A DNA stretch of 64,000 nucleotides from Mesorhizobium sp. (GCA_004020645.1 SAQL01000001.1:275176-339175); one strand, 5' to 3'. Shown: positions 1-8,517, numbered from the stretch's first letter. A program made the numbers and translations. Notes: generated from the sequence alone by a model not told the origin.

Positions 1-2
1 TC

Positions 3-110
3 GATCAGACGGCGGGCTGGGCTGCGCAGGTTTGTCCGATGCACCGCAATCCCGGTCCTGATATCATGCCCGTCATGATGGTAAGGGCGAAGTTGGAGGC
101 GACGAGATGA
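3..110 (+). CDS. C-terminal end of an unidentified protein, cut by the window edge
   Basis: An open frame enters from the left edge and ends in TGA at 108-110, giving 35 residues with a Cys-Pro-Met-His motif in the middle. Its stop overlaps the ATG of the next gene in an ATGA arrangement, the usual sign of translational coupling, and that overlap is the main reason to think it is real. A CPMH motif is seen in copper-handling proteins, but this stretch is too short to assign. The family is not recognised. Confidence 0.35.
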   Translation, partial: DQTAGWAAQVCPMHRNPGPDIMPVMMVRAKLEATR

Positions 111-967
111 GACAACTACTGGGAATTCTGGTCGCGAGTCTGATTGCGGCGACGTCGACCGGATCGGCTGCAGGAGCCGAGGCCGTCTCGGTTTCGCAAC
201 TGAAGGAGCATACCCATATCCATGGGCTGGCCGTAGATAGGGAGAATTCCGGCAAGCTCTTGATAGCGACCCACCACGGCCTCTTTCGCGCCGGGTCGGA
301 CGGAACGGCAGAGCTTATTTCGCCGGTGCAGGATTTTATGGGGTTCACGCCGGACCCGTCCGACCCGAGGTCGCTCTACGCCAGCGGGCACCCGGCGGGT
401 GGGGGTAATCTCGGGTTCATCGCCTCAGCCGACAACGGCGTTACCTGGAATCAGGTTTCGCCGGGAGCTGACGGCCCGGTCGACTTTCACCAGATGACGG
501 TCAGCTCGGCCGATCCTCAGGTTCTCTACGGCGCCTACGGCCGCCTACAGGTGAGCCGCGATGCCGGGAAGACATGGTCGGTGGTTGGACCGCTGCCGGA
601 AAAGCTGATCGACCTCGCCGCATCGGCAAAGGACGCCGACACGATTTACGCCGCGACTGAAGGAGGCCTGTCGGTCAGCAGGGACGGGGGTCAAACTTGG
701 GAAACGATCGTCGATGGCGCGCCAGTCAGTCTCGTTGAGGTGACGGCCGACGGTTCCGTCTACGCGTTCGTGGTGGGACGAGGACTTGTCCGTTCCGCGG
801 AGGCTGCTCTGAACTTCGCGCCCCTTTCCAGCGGCTTGAGTGACCGAATCCTGCTGCACCTCGCGGTCGATCCAACGGACAAGGATCGGATATTTGTCGC
901 GTCTCACCAAAGCGACATCCTGGCCAGCACCGACGGCGGCGCCAACTGGACCGAACTCGGTCGTTGA
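107..967 (+). CDS. Exported Asp-box (BNR/sortilin-like) beta-propeller protein, F510_1955 type
   Basis: Predicted 286-residue exported protein. Residues 1-24 form a Sec-type signal peptide ending near AAGA. The mature part carries four Asp-box motifs (S/T-x-D-x-G-x-T-W), at about residues 107-114, 150-157, 191-198 and 274-281, each at the turn of a propeller blade, as in sialidase/VPS10-like propellers. The usual label is 'F510_1955 family glycosylhydrolase', but no catalytic residues are evident, so an enzymatic role is doubtful; a periplasmic binding or scaffold role fits equally well. It starts at the ATG overlapping the preceding stop and is followed 12 bases later by a c-type cytochrome gene, so the two are probably co-transcribed and linked to periplasmic redox or metal chemistry. 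Confidence 0.8.
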   Translation: MRQLLGILVASLIAATSTGSAAGAEAVSVSQLKEHTHIHGLAVDRENSGKLLIATHHGLFRAGSDGTAELISPVQDFMGFTPDPSDPRSLYASGHPAGGGNLGFIASADNGVTWNQVSPGADGPVDFHQMTVSSADPQVLYGAYGRLQVSRDAGKTWSVVGPLPEKLIDLAASAKDADTIYAATEGGLSVSRDGGQTWETIVDGAPVSLVEVTADGSVYAFVVGRGLVRSAEAALNFAPLSSGLSDRILLHLAVDPTDKDRIFVASHQSDILASTDGGANWTELGR

Positions 968-979
968 AGCGGTGACACA

Positions 980-1471
980 GTGGATCGTAGGGTGATTGGA
1001 AAGCTGGCGCTTACGCTTGCTCTCGCCGCCTTGGTGGCGGTCTGTGTGGTTCTTGTTTTCGGCGGTAAGTCGGGCGGGATCCTCAAGCCCGACGATGCCC
1101 GTGTCATCGCGCGCGGCGAGGCCGTTTACGTGGCGCATTGCGCCTCTTGCCATGGCAGGAACCTCGAAGGTCAACCCGAGTGGAAAGCGCAGGACAAGGA
1201 TGGATTCCTTCCGGCGCCGCCGCACGACGAAAGCGGTCACACCTGGCACCACCCGGACACGCTGCTTTTCAGGATAACTAAACTCGGCGTTGCTGAAGCC
1301 GCCAACCTCAAGGATTACAAAACGCGGATGCCAGCTTTCGGGGGAATCCTGACCGACGCCGAAATCATCGCGGCTTTGTCCTACATCAAGTCGCGCTGGC
1401 CGGACGACATGCGCCGTCGCCACGACGAACTGAACCGCGTCTTCGCGCGGCGGGAACCCTCCGCACGATGA
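980..1471 (+). CDS. Membrane-anchored mono-haem c-type cytochrome
   Basis: This 163-residue protein starts at a GTG 12 bases after the preceding gene. Residues 8-28 form one hydrophobic segment, an uncleaved anchor or signal. The haem-binding motif CASCH is at residues 54-58 and the likely distal ligand Met117 lies in RMPAF, so all parts of a class I cytochrome c are present. It would carry electrons in the periplasm while tethered to the inner membrane. Cytochromes of this form often accompany copper-resistance or terminal-oxidase genes, and the propeller gene upstream fits that setting, but the partner is unknown. It converges on the Crp/Fnr gene, with only 19 bases between the stops. Confidence 0.85.
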   Translation: MDRRVIGKLALTLALAALVAVCVVLVFGGKSGGILKPDDARVIARGEAVYVAHCASCHGRNLEGQPEWKAQDKDGFLPAPPHDESGHTWHHPDTLLFRITKLGVAEAANLKDYKTRMPAFGGILTDAEIIAALSYIKSRWPDDMRRRHDELNRVFARREPSAR

Positions 1472-1490
1472 GCCGCATTGTGGCGGCACA

Positions 1491-2033
1491 TCATCGCCGA
1501 CGGGCAAGCTCCCGATAAAACGCCTCCGGCGTAACGGCGATCTCCGACGCAACGTGATGCCAGCGTCCCTTGGGCGGCAAGACGCCGCCGTTGCATGCCA
1601 TCCAGGCACTAACTCTCGCCGCGACGGACTTCAGGGATAATATCTCGGCCCGTGTCCGCGTCCGATGAACCTCGCCTGCCAAGTGTCGCAACAATGCAGA
1701 GGCCAACTCACGATCACTTTCGAGCACCGCCTTGGCCCTGGTGATCGGCACAGCGCGCACCATCGATGCCTCGGCTGCCAACGCATCGCAATGGTACCGG
1801 TCCGTAAACAGCGAAGCCTCGGCCAGGATCGAAGCGGAGCCGGCACGCTGCAACGTCAGCTGGAACCCGTCAGGAAGTGCCCGGACAAGGCGCAGTTCTC
1901 CTGCGGTGACCAAGAAGAGCGACAAGACCGGGTGGTCCATACGAAACAGGACGCTGCCGGCAGGGAGAGATTGCTCGCGTTCCGCGAGTTCAAGGAATCG
2001 CTCGAAGAGGAGGTCCGACATGATCGCAATCAT
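1491..2033 (-). CDS. Crp/Fnr-family transcriptional regulator
   Basis: This 180-residue protein has a cyclic-nucleotide-binding-like beta-roll (about residues 8-115), the long dimer helix (about 115-140), and a short C-terminal winged-helix region (about 143-178) ending in an RELARRR tail. No N-terminal Fnr-type cysteine cluster is visible, so it is unlikely to bind an iron-sulphur cluster; a haem or effector-free mode is possible. The start is the first ATG of ATG-ATT-GCG-ATC-ATG because AGGAA lies at the right distance upstream. It is divergent from the small Spy-like gene (57 bases between starts), and regulation of that gene or of the cytochrome genes is a reasonable guess. Confidence 0.8.
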   Translation of the reverse strand: MIAIMSDLLFERFLELAEREQSLPAGSVLFRMDHPVLSLFLVTAGELRLVRALPDGFQLTLQRAGSASILAEASLFTDRYHCDALAAEASMVRAVPITRAKAVLESDRELASALLRHLAGEVHRTRTRAEILSLKSVAARVSAWMACNGGVLPPKGRWHHVASEIAVTPEAFYRELARRR

Positions 2034-2090
2034 GTTTCAGTTCCTGCGGCTGTGTCAAACGTCGCAAGAAGAAACGCCGGAGATCGCTCA

Positions 2091-2486
2091 ATGAACCGCA
2101 TCCCCATTGCCGTGCTGTCCCTCATGCTGACTTTTCTTGCCGTCCCTCACGGGCTGGCACAGCAGCATGGCAGCATCAACCATCACAAGGCCGCTGAAGG
2201 AAAGGATCCAGCCACTTCGTCTTATTCCGGGATGGAGAAACGCCGCGTGAAAGCGCTCTCGGGCGAGCAGATGGCTGATCTTTTGGCCGGGCGAGGGATG
2301 GGTCTGGCGCTGGCGGCCGAACTCAATTCCTATCCGGGTCCATCACATGTCCTCGAACTCTGGGATGCTCTTGGCCTCACCGATGAACAGGCGTTCCGGA
2401 CCAAGGCTCTGCTGGATCAGATGAAGGCAGAAACGATCCCGCTCGGAAGACTAGTCATCGAGAAAGAGACCGAACTGGACCGCTAG
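2091..2486 (+). CDS. Spy/CpxP-like periplasmic protein, truncated at the C-terminus
   Basis: Predicted 131-residue secreted protein. Residues 1-23 are a clear signal peptide ending in GLAQ. The mature part is rich in His, Met and charged helices and contains the LGLTDEQ segment typical of LTXXQ/Spy-like periplasmic chaperones and metal-stress proteins. Family members usually continue with another 40 or so residues of helix; here the frame stops right after the ETELDR segment. That stop lies exactly where the opposing cytochrome remnant is also cut, so the 3' end was probably lost in a deletion. The ATG at 2091 follows a weak purine tract and suits the signal peptide. It may no longer be functional. 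Confidence 0.6.
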   Translation: MNRIPIAVLSLMLTFLAVPHGLAQQHGSINHHKAAEGKDPATSSYSGMEKRRVKALSGEQMADLLAGRGMGLALAAELNSYPGPSHVLELWDALGLTDEQAFRTKALLDQMKAETIPLGRLVIEKETELDR

Positions 2487-2746
2487 CCGACGATCGCGGC
2501 GCGCTGGGCGGCGTTGGGAACGCCCACTGTCATCGACGTGCCCGGAACCATCTGGCGTGGCGCCGCGAGGAAGGTATCGAGGGTACCGCCGTCCCAGACG
2601 ATATCAGACTCTCGCAGCGCGGCCGAATAGCGGGCGCCCTCGACGCTGCCGGCCGTGCGGCCGACGACGCCCGACAGATGCGGACCGGATCTGTTCTGGC
2701 CGGGCTCCAGGCTGTTGACAGGTCGCAACTCCAGCGGAAATAACAT
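2483..2746 (-). pseudogene. Remnant of a class I cytochrome c with the haem motif destroyed
   Basis: Read on the minus strand, this segment encodes the C-terminal two thirds of a cytochrome c2/c550-like domain: GPHLSGVVGR, then YSAAL, then the MVPGTSM region that normally supplies the distal Met, then AQRAAIVG. The N-terminal haem site is gone. Around 2722-2731 an SCDL sequence in one frame must be joined by a one-base shift to the NSLEPG sequence in another, and the haem His position is Asn. The C-terminus stops at the junction with the truncated Spy-like gene. No signal peptide remains. The call rests on the strong cytochrome pattern combined with frame loss. Confidence 0.7.
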
Positions 2747-2984
2747 GGTCGCGTGTCGTGGCTTGTGAATGGTTCATCGGATGACCTCTGCGGAGCTTTA
2801 GGGGAAGGAGCTTTGCTGGTGGCCGGAAGCTTCCGGCAGGACCAGCCGCTCAGCAGCGAGGGCGGCGGCTGGGTCGGGGAAGGCGCTGGAGAGGATGTGG
2901 GTGGCGACTTGTCTTTGGTTGCGGCAGCGATGATCTGATCGAGGCGCGACAGCGCGGGAGTTCCGATCGCGGGACGGGTTTCGG

Positions 2985-4466
2985 TCAAACCGGCAAGGAT
3001 TGCAGTCCGGTCGGAGGGTTGGTCTCAGGCACAGGCGCCGGGGCAAGCTGCTTGGCCATGTCGATCAGCGGCAGCCTGATGACCGCGCGAAGGCCGTTGC
3101 TCCGGTTTTCCAGCACGATGTCGCCGCCGTGGTGACGGGCGATGGCGCGGGCGATTGACAGGCCGAGCCCGACGCCACCGGTCTCCCGGTTGCGCGACTG
3201 CTCCAGACGGAAGAAGGGCGCGAACACCTGTTCCATTTCGCCTGGCGGAATGCCGGGCCCGGCGTCCTCGACCATGATGTCCAGGCTGTCGGTACGCCTG
3301 ACCAGGCTCACCTTGGCCTGCTCGCCGTAGCGGATGGCATTTTCGACGAGGTTGCGGATCGCCCGGCGCAAGGAGTCCGGCCGGCAGCGGTACAGCACCT
3401 TTGGCCCGTCGCTGACGGTGATGTTTTGGCCCAGATCTGCGAGGTCGTCGCAGAGGCTGCCGACCAGCGCCGAAAGATCGACGGTTCGCGTCTCCTCTAC
3501 CGCGGCGTCCTCGCGCGCGAAGGCGAGCGCTGCTTCCGTCATCGTCTGGATTTCCTCGATGGTCTTCAGCATCTTTTCCTGGAGATCGTGATCCTGGACG
3601 AACTCCGCGCGCAGCCGGAGCGAGGTCAGCGGCGTGCGCAGGTCATGGCTGATCGCCGCCAGCATGCGCGTGCGGTCCTCGACGAAGCGCTGCAGGCGCT
3701 CCTGCATGCGGTTGAACGCCTCGGCGGTCTGGCGGATGTCGTCCGGCCCCGATTCCGGCAGCCGCGGCACGGCCTCGCCGCGGCCGAACAGTTCGGCGGC
3801 ATTGGCGAGCCGTCGCAGCGGACGCGCGATTGCCTGCGCCCCGAAAATCGCTATCGCGGACAGGATGAGTGCGGTGAGCGCCAGCGATATCGCCGATTGC
3901 GTCGTCCAGAAGGCGCTCGGCATCACCTTGGCGTAGGCGGCGTTCAGCCAGGTGCTGTCATCGAGGCGGACGGAAAGCCCCATGCCGTTTGGGGCGCCGT
4001 CCATATAAAGGAACTTGGCAGGTCGGGTGAACGGGCTGCCACTGCCGGACAGGTCCAGCATGCGCGGCGGCACCGAAGGGTCGGCGGCAGCGACCGCGTT
4101 CGACGCCTGCCCGTTCATGTAGGCGGCATATTTGGCGGCAATCCCGGGCAGCGGCTTGGCGAGTTGCGTCAGCGCCTCCTGTTGCCAGGCGAGGGGATTG
4201 CTCGGCCCGTCGTGCGAGGTCCAGAAGCGCGTATAGGCCGTGCCGCTGACGTTGAGGATGTCGGGTCGAAGCGAGGGCGGCGTCGTGTCCAGCAAAATGG
4301 CAAGGGAGGACGTGCGGCTAACGAACTCGCCCTTGGCCGCCGCGTGCAGGGCTTGTCCGCGTTCGTCCCACGAGATCAGGAAGGTGATCGCCTGCGACAG
4401 GGCGAGCGCAAGCAGCACCAGCATGAGGAAGCGGGCCGCCAGGCTGCGTCTCCACAACAGTATCAT
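2985..4466 (-). CDS. Sensor histidine kinase (HAMP, HisKA, HATPase)
   Basis: This 493-residue inner-membrane kinase has transmembrane segments at about 10-31 and 190-212 flanking a periplasmic sensor of roughly 155 residues with no recognised domain. A HAMP linker follows (about 211-265), then HisKA with phospho-acceptor His274 in ISHDLRTPL, and HATPase with the N box around Asn372, DAGPGIP and GVGLGL. It sits 3' of and overlaps by 4 bases the response-regulator gene, so they form an operon and a phosphorelay pair. The architecture is EnvZ/OmpR-like, and the stimulus cannot be deduced. The molybdenum hydroxylase genes across the divergent promoter region are a plausible target. Confidence 0.92.
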   Translation of the reverse strand: MILLWRRSLAARFLMLVLLALALSQAITFLISWDERGQALHAAAKGEFVSRTSSLAILLDTTPPSLRPDILNVSGTAYTRFWTSHDGPSNPLAWQQEALTQLAKPLPGIAAKYAAYMNGQASNAVAAADPSVPPRMLDLSGSGSPFTRPAKFLYMDGAPNGMGLSVRLDDSTWLNAAYAKVMPSAFWTTQSAISLALTALILSAIAIFGAQAIARPLRRLANAAELFGRGEAVPRLPESGPDDIRQTAEAFNRMQERLQRFVEDRTRMLAAISHDLRTPLTSLRLRAEFVQDHDLQEKMLKTIEEIQTMTEAALAFAREDAAVEETRTVDLSALVGSLCDDLADLGQNITVSDGPKVLYRCRPDSLRRAIRNLVENAIRYGEQAKVSLVRRTDSLDIMVEDAGPGIPPGEMEQVFAPFFRLEQSRNRETGGVGLGLSIARAIARHHGGDIVLENRSNGLRAVIRLPLIDMAKQLAPAPVPETNPPTGLQSLPV

Positions 4467-5182
4467 GCCTGGGCCACCTCGGCGGTGAAGCAGTAGCCGC
4501 CGCCCCAGTGCGTCTTGATCAGCATCGGATTCTTCGGGTCCGCCTCGATCTTCTTACGCAGCCGGCTCACCTGGTTGTCGACCGCCCGGTCGAAACCGTC
4601 GGCCGAGCGCCCGACGGTGAGGTCGAGCAGCTGATCCCGGCTGAGCACGATCCCGACATGCTCGATAAAGGCGGTGAGAAGGCGGAATTCGGCCGTGCTG
4701 AGCGCGACCGCCACGCCGTCGAGCCCGACCAGCTCGCGGCGGCCGACATTCAGCGTCCAGCGGTCGAAGCGCAGCGCGTTCGACTTGAGCCGACCGCGCT
4801 GCGGCGGCAGGCTGTGGACGCGCCTGAGCACAGCCTTGATCCGCGCCAGCAATTCCCGCGGATTGAACGGCTTGGTCAGGTAGTCGTCTGCCCCGATCTC
4901 GAGGCCGACGATCCGGTCGATCTCCTCGGCCATGGCGGTAAGGAAGATGATCGGAACGTCGACCGTCCCGCGCACGTGCCGGCAGGCGGCAATGCCGTCC
5001 TCGCCAGGCATCATAACGTCGAGGACGATAAGATCGGGCAGGCTGCGGTCGAGCAGCCGCTTGAGCGCGGCCGTGCTGTCGGCGACGCTGACGCGATAAC
5101 CCTGCTGGGTGAGGTATTTCCCGACGAGGTCGCGGATGTCCCTGTGGTCGTCGACGACCGCGATGTGCTGCGCCGCTTCCAT
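4463..5182 (-). CDS. OmpR-family response regulator
   Basis: This 239-residue DNA-binding regulator has a receiver domain at residues 6-118 with the acidic pair D11-D12, phospho-acceptor Asp55 (in VLDVMMPG) and conserved Lys104 (DDYLTKPF), followed by an OmpR/PhoB winged helix (about 135-235) ending in THWGGGYCF. The ATG at 5182 was chosen over an upstream in-frame TTG because GGAG lies 7 bases before it. It overlaps the kinase gene downstream. It is divergent from the iron-sulphur/molybdenum hydroxylase operon, and a 10-base-spaced direct repeat in the shared upstream region (5306-5321) is a candidate binding site. Confidence 0.92.
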   Translation of the reverse strand: MEAAQHIAVVDDHRDIRDLVGKYLTQQGYRVSVADSTAALKRLLDRSLPDLIVLDVMMPGEDGIAACRHVRGTVDVPIIFLTAMAEEIDRIVGLEIGADDYLTKPFNPRELLARIKAVLRRVHSLPPQRGRLKSNALRFDRWTLNVGRRELVGLDGVAVALSTAEFRLLTAFIEHVGIVLSRDQLLDLTVGRSADGFDRAVDNQVSRLRKKIEADPKNPMLIKTHWGGGYCFTAEVAQA

Positions 5183-5502
5183 ACAATGCTCCAAAGCCGC
5201 CGCTGAATAGTCGGCCAGTATCGACGATATCTAGTTTGCGTCTACACGGATGATCACCTTCTGCGCCACGGCGGCAATCTCGCGCGGCATCAACAAAGCG
5301 TGAGAAGTGTAACGAAATGTATCAGAGCGCAGCGCCTGCGACAGCTTGCGATGAACTGCCGGTCGTCGGGACAAGGTTCTGCGACAGCTTCCGCCTAACT
5401 TGGCCTCGTCGCTAGCCCGGACCTCCGGTCTTTGCCGCCAGACCATGCCGTGCGGCATCCGGACGGCGGTCCTCGCCAGCCTTTGATCGAAAGGATTGCA
5501 CA
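5183..5502. other. Divergent promoter region between the response-regulator and hydroxylase operons
   Basis: About 320 bases without a convincing gene. A minus-strand open frame here has no recognisable protein character. The stretch must hold the promoters of both the two-component operon and the hydroxylase operon, and it contains the candidate operator listed separately. Confidence 0.6.
5306..5321 (+). promoter_or_regulatory. Candidate OmpR-family operator (direct repeat)
   Basis: TGTAAC (5306-5311) and TGTATC (5316-5321) form a direct repeat with a 10-base period. OmpR/PhoB-type regulators bind such tandem half-sites on one face of the helix. It lies about 125 bases upstream of the response-regulator start and 180 bases before the hydroxylase operon. 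The repeat is seen directly; binding by the neighbouring regulator is inferred. Confidence 0.4.
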
Positions 5503-5973
5503 ATGGCCAGATTGATCATCAACGGCACGCCCCGTGACATCGAGGTCGATCCGGATACGCCGCTGCTGTGGGTGATCCGCGAGCAGATCGGGCTTACCGG
5601 GACGAAATACGGTTGCGGCGTTGCCGCCTGTGGTGCCTGCACCATCCACATAGATGGCGTCGCCACGCGCTCCTGCGTGCTTCCGGTGAGCGCGGTCGAG
5701 CCCGATCAGCAAATCACCACCATCGAGGGGCTTTCGCCGGACAGTTCACATCCGGTCCAGCAGGCCTGGCTGGCGCTCGATGTGCCGCAATGCGGCTACT
5801 GCCAGGCCGGCATGATCATGGCTGCGGCGGGTCTGCTCATGCAGAACCCGAACCCCGCGGACGAGGACATCAACGCCGAGATTACCAATATCTGCCGCTG
5901 CGGCACCTACAACCGGGTGCGCGCCGCGATCAAGCTGGCCGCCAAAGCCGGCGAAGCCACGCAACGCGGTTGA
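5503..5973 (+). CDS. [2Fe-2S] subunit of a xanthine dehydrogenase-family oxidoreductase (IorA-like)
   Basis: This 156-residue electron-transfer subunit has the two cluster domains of the family: a plant-type [2Fe-2S] site with Cys38, Cys43, Cys46 and Cys58, and a C-terminal helical [2Fe-2S] site with Cys97, Cys100, Cys131 and Cys133 (CGYCQ and CRCG). It is full length for IorA-type subunits. It has no signal peptide of its own and would be exported folded, in complex with the Tat-signal-bearing large subunit encoded 11 bases downstream. Electrons from the molybdenum centre would pass through it to the c-type cytochrome encoded next. Confidence 0.92.
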   Translation: MARLIINGTPRDIEVDPDTPLLWVIREQIGLTGTKYGCGVAACGACTIHIDGVATRSCVLPVSAVEPDQQITTIEGLSPDSSHPVQQAWLALDVPQCGYCQAGMIMAAAGLLMQNPNPADEDINAEITNICRCGTYNRVRAAIKLAAKAGEATQRG

Positions 5974-5984
5974 GGAGAACAGTC

Positions 5985-8159
5985 ATGAACGCCACAATTT
6001 CCCTCTCCCGCCGCAGCTTCATCATCGGCGTGGCCTCCACGGCCGGCGGCCTGTCCCTCGGGTTCAACGTGCCGTTCATCAAGCCGGCACTTGCCGAGGG
6101 CGCCGAGACGGCGCCGGAGATCAATGCCTGGGTTGTGATCAGGCCCGACGACACAGTGGTCATCCGCATCGCCCGCTCCGAGATGGGGCAGGGGACGCTG
6201 ACCGGCCTGGCGCAACTCGTCGCCGAGGAGCTGAACTGCGACTGGTCAAAGGTCACGACCGAATATCCGTCGCCGGCCCAGAACCTCGCGCGCGACCGCG
6301 TTTGGGGCAATTTCTCGACCGGGGGCAGCCGCGGTATCCGCGAGTCGCACGAGTATGTGCGCATTGGTGGCGCCGTAGCGCGCGAGATGCTGATTGCCGC
6401 CGCGGCCGCCGAATGGGGCGTGCCGGCCAGCGAATGCACCGCATGGATGGGCATGGTCACGCATGCAGCATCAGATCGCGCCACCTTTTATGGACAGTTG
6501 GCCGCCGCCGCGGCGCGGATGACGCCGCCCGCCAACGTCACGCTGAAGGATCCGAAGGATTGGACCATAGCCGGCAAGCCGCTGCCGCGGCTCGATACGG
6601 CCGACAAGCTCAACGGCAGCCAGGTCTATGGCGTCGACCTCAAGCTGCCGAACATGGTCAACGCGGCGATCCGGGCCTGCCCGTATTTCGGCGGCAAGGT
6701 GGCGAGTTTTGATGCGGCGGCGGTCGCGGCAATGCCCGGCGTGCGCACAGTCGTTCAGGTCGACGAGACCGCCGTTGCGGTTGTCGCCGACACCTGGTGG
6801 CGGGCCAAGACCGCTCTCGATGCCTTGCCGGTCGTCTGGGACGAAGGTCCCAACCGGCAGGTCACCAGCGCCTCGATCGCGGCGATGCTCGAAGAGGGGC
6901 TCGGCGCAAACGACGCCTTCATCGGCGCCAAGCAAGGTGACGCTGGTGCTGCCCTGTCCGCCGCCGGCCGGACGGTCACGGCGACCTATGCCTTCCCATA
7001 CCAGAACCACGCGACCATGGAGCCGATGAACGCGACGGCGCTCTACACGCCGGAGCGCTGCGAGGTATGGGTGCCGACCCAGAATGGCGAGGCCAGCCTT
7101 GCTGCAGCGGCCGAGGCCGCCGGCCTGCCGGTGCAGCAATGCGAGGTGCACAAGATCCATCTCGGCGGCGGCTTCGGCCGGCGCGGCAACTTCCAGGACT
7201 ATGTGCGCCAGGCGGTCAGCATTGCCAAGCAGGTGCCGGGAACGCCGGTAAAACTGATGTGGTCGCGCGAAGAGGATATGCTGCACGGCGCCTATCACCC
7301 GACCACCCGATGCCGGCTGACGGGCGCGCTCGACGCGGACGGCAACCTGACCGCTCTGCACATGCGCATATCCGGCCAGTCGATCCTTGCCGCGGTGCGG
7401 CCGCAGGGCATGCAGAACGGCATGGACCCTGTGGTCTTCCAGGGCCTCGTCCTCAGCGGCACGGAAGGCACGCTGGGATATACGGTGGACAATCTGCTTG
7501 TCGACCATGCCATGCGCAACCCGCCGATCCCGCCAGGATTCTGGCGCGGCGTGAACCTCAACCAGAACGCGCTCTACGTCGAGTGTTTCATGGACGAACT
7601 CGCCCATGCGGCCGGCGTCGACCCGCTTGCCTTCCGCCGCAAGCTGATGGCCAAACATCCAAAACATCTCGCCGTGCTGGAGGCGGTTGCCGAACGGATC
7701 GGCTGGGACACCCCGCCTGCGGCCGGCGTTCACCGCGGCCTGGCGCAGATCATGGGTTTCGGCAGTTACGTCGCGGCGGCAGCGGAGGTTTCGGTCACCG
7801 ACGGGCAGCTCAAGATCCATCGTATCGTGGCGGCGACCGATCCGGGTCACGTCGTCAACCCCGCACAGGTGGAGCGGCAGGTCGAGGGCTCCTTCGTCTA
7901 CGGCCTTTCCGCCTGCATCTATGGCGAATGCACCGTCAATGGCGGCCGCATGGAGCAGGAGAACTTCGACAGCTACGAGGTCCTGCGCATGGCCGAGATG
8001 CCGGAGGTGGAGACGATCATAGTGCCGTCCGGCGGCTTCTGGGGCGGCGTCGGCGAGCCTACTATCGCTGTCGCCGCGCCGGCCGTCCTCAATGCGATCT
8101 TCGCCGCCACCGGAAAACGCATCCGCACGCTGCCGCTGAAGAACCATGACCTCTCATGA
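5985..8159 (+). CDS. Molybdopterin-binding subunit of a periplasmic aldehyde/N-heterocycle hydroxylase (IorB-like)
   Basis: This 724-residue catalytic subunit starts with a twin-arginine signal, SRRSF at residues 8-12 and a hydrophobic stretch ending near PALAEG, so the complex is periplasmic. The two Mo-cofactor domains of the family follow, including HLGGGFGRRG and the C-terminal GVGEPT with the catalytic Glu. As in isoquinoline 1-oxidoreductase, aldehyde and nicotinate dehydrogenases of this type, no FAD subunit is encoded; a c-type cytochrome overlapping its 3' end takes that place. The ATG at 5985 follows GAGGAG. The substrate (aldehyde, alcohol-derived aldehyde or N-heteroaromatic) cannot be told from sequence. 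Divergent from the two-component system. Confidence 0.9.
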   Translation: MNATISLSRRSFIIGVASTAGGLSLGFNVPFIKPALAEGAETAPEINAWVVIRPDDTVVIRIARSEMGQGTLTGLAQLVAEELNCDWSKVTTEYPSPAQNLARDRVWGNFSTGGSRGIRESHEYVRIGGAVAREMLIAAAAAEWGVPASECTAWMGMVTHAASDRATFYGQLAAAAARMTPPANVTLKDPKDWTIAGKPLPRLDTADKLNGSQVYGVDLKLPNMVNAAIRACPYFGGKVASFDAAAVAAMPGVRTVVQVDETAVAVVADTWWRAKTALDALPVVWDEGPNRQVTSASIAAMLEEGLGANDAFIGAKQGDAGAALSAAGRTVTATYAFPYQNHATMEPMNATALYTPERCEVWVPTQNGEASLAAAAEAAGLPVQQCEVHKIHLGGGFGRRGNFQDYVRQAVSIAKQVPGTPVKLMWSREEDMLHGAYHPTTRCRLTGALDADGNLTALHMRISGQSILAAVRPQGMQNGMDPVVFQGLVLSGTEGTLGYTVDNLLVDHAMRNPPIPPGFWRGVNLNQNALYVECFMDELAHAAGVDPLAFRRKLMAKHPKHLAVLEAVAERIGWDTPPAAGVHRGLAQIMGFGSYVAAAAEVSVTDGQLKIHRIVAATDPGHVVNPAQVERQVEGSFVYGLSACIYGECTVNGGRMEQENFDSYEVLRMAEMPEVETIIVPSGGFWGGVGEPTIAVAAPAVLNAIFAATGKRIRTLPLKNHDLS

Positions 8160-8457
8160 CATGAGGCGCGCGAAGAACAGGCGCGGCGAACCGGCGCTCG
8201 CGCCTGTCCTGCTTGCGGCGCCTGTCCTGCTTGCGGCGCTTTTGGCCAGCGCACCGGCATGGGCCGACGCGGCGCCTGGTGCTGCGGCATGCACCGGCTG
8301 TCACGGGCCGGCGGCGCTCGGCAACAGCCTCACCGTGGTCGCCGAACATGCACCAGGTGCCCGTCTGATCGATGGGTTTTCCAAACAATGCGACCAGGAG
8401 CGCGAGACGCTTCGAGAGGTCACACAGTGGCTCGCGAGTGTCGAGATAGGCCGCTAG
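8146..8457 (+). CDS. Short c-type cytochrome of the hydroxylase operon, probably internally deleted
   Basis: This 103-residue exported protein overlaps the end of the molybdenum subunit gene by 14 bases. A long signal peptide (to about residue 41, PAWA-DA) is followed immediately by CTGCH, the haem site. A typical partner cytochrome would then have a 40-60 residue core with a distal Met. Here the chain passes quickly to a GFS...WLAS end that resembles the usual C-terminal helix, and no Met follows the haem motif. The core is probably lost by an internal deletion, so haem ligation is doubtful. An ATG at 8161 is an alternative start. It is the natural electron acceptor by position. Confidence 0.6.
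   Translation: MTSHDMRRAKNRRGEPALAPVLLAAPVLLAALLASAPAWADAAPGAAACTGCHGPAALGNSLTVVAEHAPGARLIDGFSKQCDQERETLREVTQWLASVEIGR
8200..8235 (+). repeat. 18-base tandem duplication inside a signal peptide
   Basis: GCGCCTGTCCTGCTTGCG occurs twice back to back (8200-8217, 8218-8235). In frame it encodes APVLLA twice, lengthening the hydrophobic core of the cytochrome signal peptide without breaking the frame. The copies are identical, which suggests a recent slippage event. Confidence 0.9.
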
Positions 8458-8517
8458 CCTGAGCTGCACCGCGCGTGCGTTCTGTACTTGTGAGTCTTCG
8501 ATCGATCTGCGCCTGCT

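Noticed and set aside
2753..2984. Possible small gene between the cytochrome remnant and the histidine kinase
   Set aside because: Frames on both strands are short, Gly/Ser- or Pro-rich and without a start-site signal; probably the decayed 5' part of the cytochrome gene.
5231..5503. Minus-strand frame in the response-regulator/hydroxylase gap
   Set aside because: Atypical composition and no family similarity; occupies a region that must hold two promoters.
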